From: Zunongwangia atlantica 22II14-10F7
GTDB lineage: Bacteria > Bacteroidota > Bacteroidia > Flavobacteriales > Flavobacteriaceae
Assembly: GCF_002094855.1 (NCBI RefSeq)
Contig: NZ_ARYN01000010.1
Coordinates: 62,001-126,000 of the forward strand
Direction: 5' to 3'
Length of the DNA stretch: 64,000 bases
Shown here piece by piece: positions 1 to 6,719 of the stretch (its first letter is position 1; each line of letters begins with the position of its first letter). The notes under the pieces are model-generated. The model had not been told where the DNA came from. It did not search any database and worked only from the letters and a program-made list of their open reading frames with translations. Made by a program: the position numbers and the translations under genes.

Positions 1-545
1 AAGATATTATGACACCATTTTCAGTAGCCATTACAGAAGATGAATCGATGAGTATAGAAGATTTTCACCATTCCCATAAAAACCTAAAATTTTCCAGAAT
101 CCCGGTTTATAAGGAGAAGTCGAATAATATTACCGGCTTTATTCTTAAAGACGATGTGTTGGAAGAGATGATTAAACAGAATGGAAAGGCAAAATTAGAG
201 AGTTTAAAACGTGAAATTTTTGTCACCACATCTGAAGTTCCTATCCCAGATCTCTTTGACATTTTTATTAGAAAACGTACCCATATTTCTATAGTTACCG
301 ACGAATTTGGGAATGTTGTTGGCCTGGTAACCATGGAGGATATTATTGAAACCTTACTTGGTTTGGAAATTATGGATGAAAGCGATAATATTGAAGATAT
401 GCAAAAACTTGCGCGAAAAAGTTGGGAGCGCAGGGCAAAACGTTTAGGATTAATTCAACGTCGCGAAGAAGCACAACCTGAAGATTTAAAAGATGAAGAG
501 CACCTATCTGAAGACACCACTGGGAATCGCCAAAATAACGGGTGA
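1..545 (+). CDS. CBS-domain transporter of the CorC/HlyC (DUF21) type, C-terminal part
   Basis: The reading frame is already open at base 3, so the gene begins before the window; the first ATG at 9 is internal. What remains is a tandem CBS pair: the first repeat contains SRIPVYKEKSNNITGFI, the second ISIVTDEFGNVVGLVTMEDI followed by the conserved ETLLGLEIMDE segment. CBS pairs of this kind follow a DUF21/CNNM membrane domain in putative Mg2+/Co2+ exporters, and bind adenosyl ligands; the membrane part is not visible here. There is no CorC_HlyC domain after the CBS pair, only a charged tail of about 45 residues, as in the short version of the family. The last 53 bases overlap ogt in another frame. 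Confidence 0.8.
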   Translation, partial: DIMTPFSVAITEDESMSIEDFHHSHKNLKFSRIPVYKEKSNNITGFILKDDVLEEMIKQNGKAKLESLKREIFVTTSEVPIPDLFDIFIRKRTHISIVTDEFGNVVGLVTMEDIIETLLGLEIMDESDNIEDMQKLARKSWERRAKRLGLIQRREEAQPEDLKDEEHLSEDTTGNRQNNG

Positions 546-972
546 TAATGAAGGTGTTGCTGAAATAAAAATTGAAGATCAAAACATCGAATTTCAGGAA
601 AACGAAGATCTGCCAGATACTATACTTCAGGCAAAATCTCAGTTAAGGGAATATTTTGAAAAAAAGCGGAAAAATTTCGATTTTAAACTGAACCCGAAGG
701 GCACACAATTTCAGCAAAAAGTATGGAAAGCCTTATTGGAAATTCCTTTTGGAAAAACCAGTTCTTATATGGAACTTTCTAAAAAACTCGGTGACCCAAA
801 AGCGATAAGAGCAGTCGCATCAGCTAACGGTAAAAATCCGCTTTGGATCGTTGTTCCCTGTCATCGTGTAATTGGTAGTGATGGTTCGCTTACCGGTTAT
901 GCCGGCGGATTACACCGTAAAAAATGGTTATTGGAATTAGAGAGCCCTTCACCACAGCAAAGTTTATTTTAG
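493..972 (+). CDS. ogt: methylated-DNA--protein-cysteine methyltransferase
   Basis: This suicide repair protein transfers the alkyl group of O6-alkylguanine (and O4-alkylthymine) in DNA to its own cysteine. The product is 159 residues. The active-site motif PCHRVI is at residues 122-127 with acceptor Cys123, and the helix-turn-helix region (FQQKVWKALLEIPFGKTSSY, then RAVASANGKNP) precedes it as in all family members. The N-terminus MKSTYLKTPLGIAKI matches the usual family start, so the ATG at 493 is chosen although it lies 53 bp inside the upstream gene. No separate promoter is visible, which suggests co-transcription with the CBS transporter. Family membership is certain; ogt rather than another MGMT name is a convention. 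Confidence 0.93.
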   Translation: MKSTYLKTPLGIAKITGDNEGVAEIKIEDQNIEFQENEDLPDTILQAKSQLREYFEKKRKNFDFKLNPKGTQFQQKVWKALLEIPFGKTSSYMELSKKLGDPKAIRAVASANGKNPLWIVVPCHRVIGSDGSLTGYAGGLHRKKWLLELESPSPQQSLF

Positions 973-1038
973 ACGAATTTTGATAGTATTTAAAGTTTAA
1001 GCTAGGTTTTATTTCTTCAGAATCCGTAATTTTAGATT

Positions 1039-2187
1039 ATGAAGAAATTTTTAAGCTTTCTAAAGTACTTTTTTGGTATTTTAATCTTACTCATCGCGCT
1101 ACTTTATATATTCGATTATGATTATATACTGAAGGGAATTAAGGTCACTTATTTAAAAGGGCATAAAACTGCGTATATCGATGATTATCCTGAATTTGAT
1201 AATCGCATAATTGAAGCAGATAGTCTACATCCACAGCCCTGGCCAGAAAGCACAAATTACAACTCGGTTAAAGCGACCGATTCTTTAGAAAAACTAAACA
1301 AAGAACTAAATACCGCTGCTTTTTTGATCATTAAAAACGACAGTATTTGGTTTGAAAAATACTATGATCATTATTCGGTTAACAGTAAAACCAATTCGTT
1401 CTCGATGGCAAAAAGTGTGGTTGTTGCGCTTTTAGGAAAAGCTATTCGTGACGGTTATATCACAAGTATTGATGAGCCGGTGAGTCATTTTTTTCCGCAG
1501 TTTGATATTCGGTTAACAGTGGGTGATTTAGCATCGATGTCGTCCGGACTTAATTGGGACGAGAGCTATTACAATCCTTTTGGACAAACCGCAAAAGCCT
1601 ATTTTGATGATAATATTCGGGACGTGATCCTAGATCTTGAAGTAACTGGAACACCCGGTAAAAAGTTCAAATATCTTAGCGGAAATACCGAGCTTTTAGC
1701 GATGGTTTTGGAAGAAGCAACTGAAAAAACACTTTCTGAATATTTAAGCGAAAGTTTTTGGCAACCTTTGCGAATGCAGAGCGACGCATTTTGGCAACTA
1801 GACAGTGAAGAAAGCGGAATGGAAAAAGCCTATTGCTGTATCGCCAGCAACGCACGAGATTTTGCAAAATTTGGCAAGCTTTTTAAACAAAATGGGCAAT
1901 GGAACGGGCAACGACTTATTAATCCTTCTTTTGTTCGGAAAATGAAAAACCCGGCATTTAAAGATGCTCCATATTACGGATACGGACTTTGGCTTAGCGA
2001 CTACAAAGACAAAGAAATCTTTTATATGCGCGGAATTTTAGGGCAATACGTTATAGTGATTCCAGAAGATGATTTGATCATCGTTCGATTAGGCCAGGGA
2101 CTTTTAAAACGTAATGGAGAAGAGAAACATAGCCCAGATTTTTACAGGTATATTGATGAAGCTTATAAGTTGATTAACCCGAAATAA
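1039..2187 (+). CDS. membrane-anchored serine hydrolase, beta-lactamase (class C) family
   Basis: The 382-residue protein has one N-terminal transmembrane helix (about 8-27) and then a penicillin-binding/class C beta-lactamase-like domain exposed to the periplasm. The nucleophile motif SxxK is S122-M-A-K125 and the second motif appears as Y212-L-S-G-N216. The C-terminal strand GQYVIVIPEDDLIIVRLG is typical of esterase/peptidase-like members such as EstB and the Bacteroidota serine hydrolases. The substrate cannot be told from sequence; a D-amino-peptide or an ester is possible. The stop codon overlaps the ATG of the following DUF4153 gene by one base, so the two are probably translated together. 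Confidence 0.85.
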   Translation: MKKFLSFLKYFFGILILLIALLYIFDYDYILKGIKVTYLKGHKTAYIDDYPEFDNRIIEADSLHPQPWPESTNYNSVKATDSLEKLNKELNTAAFLIIKNDSIWFEKYYDHYSVNSKTNSFSMAKSVVVALLGKAIRDGYITSIDEPVSHFFPQFDIRLTVGDLASMSSGLNWDESYYNPFGQTAKAYFDDNIRDVILDLEVTGTPGKKFKYLSGNTELLAMVLEEATEKTLSEYLSESFWQPLRMQSDAFWQLDSEESGMEKAYCCIASNARDFAKFGKLFKQNGQWNGQRLINPSFVRKMKNPAFKDAPYYGYGLWLSDYKDKEIFYMRGILGQYVIVIPEDDLIIVRLGQGLLKRNGEEKHSPDFYRYIDEAYKLINPK

Positions 2188-3899
2188 TGAGCTATTTAAA
2201 AGAACTTCCTACTAAGATGAATATTGCCTTTAAGCGCTTTCCAACAACATTGATCTGGGTAATATTCGGCTGCGCTTATTTGATTGTTTTAATTGAGACT
2301 GATTCAAATTTGTTTAGAGAATTTTATGCAGAAACTTTAGTCTTAATCCTTGGCGTAAGCTGGCTAATTGGAATTCAATTTTTAAATGAAAGCTTTTCCA
2401 ATAAATTAGTTACTATCCTATTGAGATTTGCGACAATAATTGGCTTGTTCCTTTACTATTGCAGCCTACCTGATTATGAAAACTCTACAGATATTACCTT
2501 CACTAGATGGTTTGTATTACTAGTTGCTGGACACATTTTAATATTCTTCGCTCCTTTTATCAAGTACTGGAATATTTCAGATTATTGGAATTATTTACAA
2601 AGAGTTATTACCGCAATTTCGAGAAGTGCCTTATTTTCAGGAATTATTTATTTAGGCCTATCTCTCGCATTATTAGCTGTTGAAAATTTATTTACAGTAG
2701 ACATCCATGAAGAGATTTACTTAGATCTCTTAATTATTTGTCTTGGTATTATCAATACGTTCATCTATTTATCCGATTTCCCAAAGGATATTTATAATAC
2801 ACGGCAAATTAGATATTCGAAAGCATTAGATGTATTGATAAAGTATATTTTAATTCCCATCATCCTTCTTTATCTTATAATTGTTTATGCTTACTCGTTA
2901 AAAATTCTATTCTCTTGGGAACTCCCAGAAGGTTGGGTTTCATATCTGATAACTATACTTTCTATAAGCGGTTTTATAATTCATATCATCATAGCCCCCA
3001 TAAGACAAAAACATGAAAATTTAATTATCAATAAATTTTATCCCTTCTTTTATTTGTCGTTATTTCCATTGTTAATTTTACTTTTTACGGCAATTCTAAC
3101 CAGAATATTCGAGTATAATTTTACTGAAAACAGATACTTTATACTTCTTATATCTTTCTGGATTTTTGGGATAAGCCTTTACATATTGTTAAGCAAAAAG
3201 AAGCAATTATCAATCGTATTTATTAGTCTTTTCATTCTTGCTCTTTTGAGCTTATTTGGGCCTTGGAGTGCTTTCAATGTTTCGATTAAAGCACAGAGTA
3301 ATGAATTAGTAAATCTTATTCAGAAAACAAAAAATGAAGAACTTTCTGAAAAAGAAATTGAACAGTTTATTAATATATCGAGATATCTAAAAGATCGTAG
3401 AAAATTAAATGTTGTAGATAATGCTCTTGGATTTAAAACTGACTATATCACATCTTACTATAATGCGGGAAATTTAATTTTAGATTCAATTTATGGAGTG
3501 AATAAATATAGCAGTATCATAGAAATTGGAAATAATAACTATTTCTACTACAAAAATTCTAAGGATCGAGAAATCGATATAATTGGTTTCGAAAAAATAG
3601 TTGAGCTTTCACTAGCTAATCAATCAAAAGAGAATAACATCATTGAAGTTGAAGATGGCTATATTAAGTTTTCGAGATTTGGTCAGGAACTTTTTAGATA
3701 CTCTATTATAGACGACCTAAAAAATAAGATTAACAAATATCAAAACTTAAATAATGTTCCAACAGAAGAATTTGAATATTATTTCAATAATGAAAATGGA
3801 GATTTTAAACTGATCATAAATTCCATAAATGGAAACAAGAACAATAAAGAATATGAAATTAATTCTTGTAAAGTATTAATTCTGATGAAATTGAATTAA
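2187..3899 (+). CDS. DUF4153-type multi-spanning membrane protein
   Basis: The 570-residue protein has about ten to twelve hydrophobic helices in its first 375 residues. These are followed by the segment LLSLFGPWSAFNVSIKAQSN, which resembles the hallmark end of the DUF4153 membrane domain, and by a soluble C-terminal part of about 190 residues rich in Asn, Glu and Lys. DUF4153 has no assigned biochemical role. The gene starts within the stop codon of the serine hydrolase (ATAATG, one base shared), so it belongs to the same transcript. The C-terminal soluble region is more AT-rich than its neighbours. Assignment to DUF4153 is by remembered motif pattern, not by a profile search. Confidence 0.65.
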   Translation: MSYLKELPTKMNIAFKRFPTTLIWVIFGCAYLIVLIETDSNLFREFYAETLVLILGVSWLIGIQFLNESFSNKLVTILLRFATIIGLFLYYCSLPDYENSTDITFTRWFVLLVAGHILIFFAPFIKYWNISDYWNYLQRVITAISRSALFSGIIYLGLSLALLAVENLFTVDIHEEIYLDLLIICLGIINTFIYLSDFPKDIYNTRQIRYSKALDVLIKYILIPIILLYLIIVYAYSLKILFSWELPEGWVSYLITILSISGFIIHIIIAPIRQKHENLIINKFYPFFYLSLFPLLILLFTAILTRIFEYNFTENRYFILLISFWIFGISLYILLSKKKQLSIVFISLFILALLSLFGPWSAFNVSIKAQSNELVNLIQKTKNEELSEKEIEQFINISRYLKDRRKLNVVDNALGFKTDYITSYYNAGNLILDSIYGVNKYSSIIEIGNNNYFYYKNSKDREIDIIGFEKIVELSLANQSKENNIIEVEDGYIKFSRFGQELFRYSIIDDLKNKINKYQNLNNVPTEEFEYYFNNENGDFKLIINSINGNKNNKEYEINSCKVLILMKLN

Positions 3900-3922
3900 T
3901 CCCTTTCCCAATCCAAAATAAG

Positions 3923-3969
3923 TAAACTACCTCGGGGTATTGTATACACCCTTTGGCGGTGCCAATAAA
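3923..3969 (+). repeat. dispersed CTACCTC intergenic element, copy A
   Basis: The element reads TAAACTACCTCGGGG, then TATTGTATACACCC, then TTTGGCGGTGCCAATAAA. Copy B at 15382-15425 shares 11 bases at the left end and 21 at the right end (CCTTTGGCGG TGCCAATAAA) with a few changes between. The right end folds as a small hairpin, TTGGC-GGT-GCCAA, and GGGTAT/ATAC(A)CCC can pair as a second one. Its position between a stop codon and the next gene suggests an RNA-level or mobile repeat. Confidence 0.7.
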
Positions 3970-3982
3970 AGTTGTATCTTCA
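3952..3982 (+). promoter_or_regulatory. probable Bacteroidota-type promoter of the exonuclease gene
   Basis: TTTG at 3952-3955 is followed after exactly 19 bp by TATCTTCA at 3975-3982, close to the Bacteroidota primary-sigma pattern TTTG-N19-TAnnTTTG. The upstream box lies inside repeat copy A, so the repeat may supply half of the promoter. The ATG at 4004 lies 21 bases downstream. The last three bases of the -7 box depart from consensus. Confidence 0.45.
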
Positions 3983-4003
3983 GAATATTGAAAATCAGCC
4001 TTT

Positions 4004-4726
4004 ATGCAACTTCAAAAACTCAATTTAGAGCATATTTTATTTTTGGACATTGAAACCGTTCCAGAATATGCTTCTTTTGAGGAATTGGATGAAATAAAAC
4101 AGGAACTTTGGGCCGAAAAAACAAAATACATCAGGAAAGAGGAATATTCTCCGTCTGAATTTTATCCAAGAGCAGGCATTTGGGCCGAATTTGGTAAGAT
4201 TGTATGTATTTCAGTAGGATTTTTAAGTTTTAAAGACGGAATTCGTGATTTTCGGCTTAAAAGTTTTTCTGGCGATGAAAAGTCGGTTTTGGTCAATTTC
4301 AGCGCACTTTTAAACGAACATTTCAGCAAGGCTTATCATCTTCTTTGCGCACACAATGGTAAAGAATTTGATTTTCCGTTTATCGCTCGCCGAATGATTG
4401 TCCATAATCTTAAACTTCCGGAGAAATTAAACAGTATTGGCAAGCGCCCATGGGAAATTCCGCATCTGGACACTATGGAACTTTGGCGTTTTGGCGATTA
4501 CAAGCATTTTACCTCCCTAAAACTGCTTACCAACGTACTGGGAATTCCGTCACCTAAGAACGACATTGATGGCTCGCAGGTTTACGAAGTTTTTTATACT
4601 GAAAAAAATGTATCCAGAATTATCGAATATTGCGAACGTGATGTTGTTGCGATCGCTCAAATCGTGCTGCGACTAAAACAGGAAGCACTTTTAAAAGATT
4701 CAGAAATTAGCTCTGTTTCCTTATAA
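4004..4726 (+). CDS. predicted 3'-5' exonuclease, PolB-like (DnaQ fold)
   Basis: The 240-residue protein has the three exonuclease motifs of the RNase H-like DEDD superfamily: Exo I as LFLDIETVP (about residues 12-20), Exo II as [11 protein letters not shown], and Exo III as [12 protein letters not shown], which contains the final catalytic Asp. This is the pattern of the stand-alone proteins related to the proofreading domain of family B polymerases (DNA_pol_B_exo2). It would remove nucleotides from 3' ends with two metal ions, in repair or RNA processing; the substrate is unknown. The gene ends six bases inside the convergent scoB gene, so the two 3' ends overlap. Confidence 0.82.
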   Translation: MQLQKLNLEHILFLDIETVPEYASFEELDEIKQELWAEKTKYIRKEEYSPSEFYPRAGIWAEFGKIVCISVGFLSFKDGIRDFRLKSFSGDEKSVLVNFSALLNEHFSKAYHLLCAHNGKEFDFPFIARRMIVHNLKLPEKLNSIGKRPWEIPHLDTMELWRFGDYKHFTSLKLLTNVLGIPSPKNDIDGSQVYEVFYTEKNVSRIIEYCERDVVAIAQIVLRLKQEALLKDSEISSVSL

Positions 4727-5374
4727 ACTCATCTCTGGGATTTCTCCCTCAACAATTAGTTTTCCTTCCGTAGCGGCTATTATTTCGTCTACACTAACAC
4801 CTGGTGCTCTCTCTAAAAGCTTAAATCCTTCTTCGGTTACTTCGATCACGGCTAGATTGGTTACAATTTTGGTCACGCAACCCACACCGGTTAAAGGCAG
4901 TGTACATTTTTTAAGCAATTTAGATTTACCAGCCTTATTGGTATGCATCATGGCGACGATGATATTTTCTGCGGAAGCCACCAGATCCATCGCACCGCCC
5001 ATTCCTTTTACCATTTTCCCCGGAATTTTCCAGTTGGCGATATCTCCATTTTCAGCAACTTCCATTGCGCCTAAGATCGTAAGGTCTACATGCTTCCCGC
5101 GAATCATCCCAAAACTTAAGGCCGAATCAAAGAAACTGGCTCCCGGTAGTGCTGTAATTGTTTGTTTCCCGGCATTAATCAAATCGGCATCTTCTTCTCC
5201 ATCTATCGGAAATGGCCCCATACCTAAGATCCCATTTTCACTCTGAAATTCTACTTCTATATCATCACGCACAAAATTGGCCACCAAAGTAGGAATTCCA
5301 ATCCCAAGGTTTACATAAAACCCATCTTTCACCTCTTTAGCGATACGCTGTGCTATTCCGTTTTTATCTAACAT
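4721..5374 (-). CDS. scoB: 3-oxoacid CoA-transferase, subunit B
   Basis: This is the beta subunit of succinyl-CoA:3-ketoacid CoA-transferase, which moves CoA between succinate and acetoacetate in ketone-body and fatty-acid use. The 217 residues match the family length. The signature SENGILG at residues 45-51 carries the catalytic glutamate (Glu46), which forms the CoA thioester intermediate. The partner scoA lies upstream on the same strand but is separated by a foreign-looking four-helix-bundle gene. The octamer repeat array at 5378-5417 forms the immediate leader of this gene and there is no visible Shine-Dalgarno sequence. Confidence 0.92.
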   Translation of the reverse strand: MLDKNGIAQRIAKEVKDGFYVNLGIGIPTLVANFVRDDIEVEFQSENGILGMGPFPIDGEEDADLINAGKQTITALPGASFFDSALSFGMIRGKHVDLTILGAMEVAENGDIANWKIPGKMVKGMGGAMDLVASAENIIVAMMHTNKAGKSKLLKKCTLPLTGVGCVTKIVTNLAVIEVTEEGFKLLERAPGVSVDEIIAATEGKLIVEGEIPEMSL

Positions 5375-5377
5375 AAT

Positions 5378-5417
5378 TTAATGTGTTAATTTGATGATGT
5401 GATAATTTGGCGATTAA
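5378..5417 (+). repeat. octamer array, scoB side (left flank of the four-helix-bundle gene)
   Basis: Read on the plus strand the segment is five consecutive 8-bp units: TTAATGTG, TTAATTTG, ATGATGTG, ATAATTTG and GCGATTAA. The first four follow a loose consensus nTnATnTG. It lies between the scoB start codon (5374) and the stop codon of the inserted gene (5421). Together with the array at 5777-5824 it forms an imperfect inverted repeat: TTAATnTGATGATGnGnTAAT is shared on opposite strands. Confidence 0.75.
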
Positions 5418-5418
5418 A

Positions 5419-5775
5419 TTATCCTCTGCTTTTATTTGTTGAAATAATTCGACTAAGTAACCTTTGAATTGAAAGTAATTTTTCGTCCAATTCTTTATCA
5501 TAATTTTTAATATGTTCGGAAGATTTACAAAGTAAAAGCCAGTACTCAACTTCCTTTGCTTCCTTATCAGCTATTTTTAGTTTATGACCAAAATCTTTTC
5601 GGCTTTCCGAAGATTGAGCTTCCCAAATATTTGCGCCAATAGAGGTTCCACTTCTAATAAGTTGAGAAGCAATCTCATAATGCTTTTGCTCTTTTAGTTG
5701 TTCGGAATAATCAATTATACCCAATGCAAACGCTAAGGATATATTTAAAATAATATTTTCTTTTTTGTACTCCAT
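5419..5775 (-). CDS. four-helix-bundle protein (23S rRNA intervening-sequence protein family)
   Basis: The 118-residue product is all-helical and carries the family signatures: LIRSGTSIGANIWEAQ in helix 2 (about residues 40-55), then SESRKDFGHKLKIADKEAKEVEYWLLL in helices 2-3. The family (TIGR02436 type) was first seen encoded inside 23S rRNA intervening sequences and is widespread as single genes in Bacteroidota; no biochemical activity is established. Here it sits between scoA and scoB on the same strand, splitting an operon whose genes are normally adjacent. It is flanked on both sides by inward-facing octamer arrays, which suggests it moved in as a unit. Codon use is similar to that of its neighbours. 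Confidence 0.85.
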   Translation of the reverse strand: MEYKKENIILNISLAFALGIIDYSEQLKEQKHYEIASQLIRSGTSIGANIWEAQSSESRKDFGHKLKIADKEAKEVEYWLLLCKSSEHIKNYDKELDEKLLSIQRLLSRIISTNKSRG

Positions 5776-5776
5776 T

Positions 5777-5824
5777 CACCTCAACTCATTAGCATATTTT
5801 CGCATTACCCCATCATCACATTAA
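5777..5824 (-). repeat. octamer array, scoA side (right flank of the four-helix-bundle gene)
   Basis: Read on the minus strand the units are TTAATGTG, ATGATGGG, GTAATGCG, AAAATATG, CTAATGAG and TTGAGGTG, ending one base before the ATG of the four-helix-bundle gene. The first unit encodes the last two sense codons of scoA (Leu-Met), and the scoA stop TGA spans the junction of units one and two. The strand is opposite to that of the left array, so the two point towards each other. Confidence 0.75.
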
Positions 5825-6517
5825 CGTTCTCACCGTCCTTTTTTCAATTCGTTTTTCGTAATCTTTTCCTTCAAAAATTCGTTGTACAAATATCCCCGGA
5901 ATATGTATAAAATTAGGATCTAATTCGCCGGGTTCTACCAGTTCTTCCACCTCAACCACGGTTACTTTTGCTGCGCCACACATCACCGGGTTAAAATTTC
6001 TTGCCGTTCCTTTAAAAATTAAATTCCCAGCCTTATCCCCTTTCCAGGCTTTTATAAAAGCAAAATCGGCTTTAAAAGCTTCTTCCAAAACGTACATTTT
6101 GCCATCAAATTCTCTGGTTTCTTTTCCCATGGCAACCTCGGTTCCATAACCGGCAGGTGTATATATTGCCGGAAAACCCTGTTGCGCTGCCTGGCATCTG
6201 GCAGCTAATGTTCCCTGCGGAATTAATTCAACCTCCAGCTCTTCACTCAACATTTGGCGTTCAAATTCAGCATTTTCGCCTACGTATGAGGACACCATTT
6301 TATCAATCTGTTTTTTCTGAAGTAATAATCCGAGTCCAAAATCATCAACTCCGGCATTATTTGAAATACAGGTTAGTTTTTTGATATTAAGACGAACTAA
6401 CTCTGAGATTGCATTCTCTGGAATTCCGCTTAATCCAAAACCGCCAAGCATGAACGTCATCCCATCATGAACACCTTCTAAGGCTTCAGCAACATTATTT
6501 ACCGTTTTACTAATCAT
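5816..6517 (-). CDS. scoA: 3-oxoacid CoA-transferase, subunit A
   Basis: This is the alpha subunit of the succinyl-CoA:3-ketoacid CoA-transferase; it pairs with scoB to activate acetoacetate. The 233-residue length is normal. The N-terminal glycine-rich segment [16 protein letters not shown] (about residues 22-37), the later [25 protein letters not shown] and the ISNNAG segment are the usual family landmarks. The C-terminus [10 protein letters not shown] ends inside the right octamer array, so its last residues come from the repeat and may replace the ancestral ones. The gene is first in its transcript; no clear consensus promoter is visible in the roughly 120 bases upstream. Confidence 0.92.
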   Translation of the reverse strand: MISKTVNNVAEALEGVHDGMTFMLGGFGLSGIPENAISELVRLNIKKLTCISNNAGVDDFGLGLLLQKKQIDKMVSSYVGENAEFERQMLSEELEVELIPQGTLAARCQAAQQGFPAIYTPAGYGTEVAMGKETREFDGKMYVLEEAFKADFAFIKAWKGDKAGNLIFKGTARNFNPVMCGAAKVTVVEVEELVEPGELDPNFIHIPGIFVQRIFEGKDYEKRIEKRTVRTLM

Positions 6518-6641
6518 CGATTACTATTTTACTTTAAAAATAGAGAAATTTCAAGATAATTGCAATATTTTAAAAAGTCCTTAATAAATTATCGATTTTG
6601 GATATTTAGAGAATATATTTTAATTCCGAAGAAAACATAAA

Positions 6642-6682
6642 AAAAGCCCAGATAGATATACTATCTGAGCTTTTAGTTGTCG
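6642..6682 (-). terminator. intrinsic terminator downstream of the class A PBP gene
   Basis: CAGATAG (6649-6655) pairs with CTATCTG (6661-6667), extended by AAAAGC/GCTTTT arms with one mismatch. On the minus strand the hairpin is followed by a run of T residues. It lies about 45 bases past the PBP stop codon and separates it from scoA. Confidence 0.7.
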
Positions 6683-6719
6683 TAAATAATCTAAGGGAAA
6701 AAACCCTTTAGATATCTTT

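Noticed and set aside
4857-5246. Open frame of 129 codons on the plus strand
   Set aside because: It is antisense to scoB, whose catalytic motif and family length are certain; no start signals are visible.
5378-5824. Octamer arrays as a CRISPR array or simple microsatellite
   Set aside because: Units are eight bases, degenerate and without spacers; the two arrays lie on opposite strands around one gene, which fits neither a CRISPR array nor a single microsatellite.
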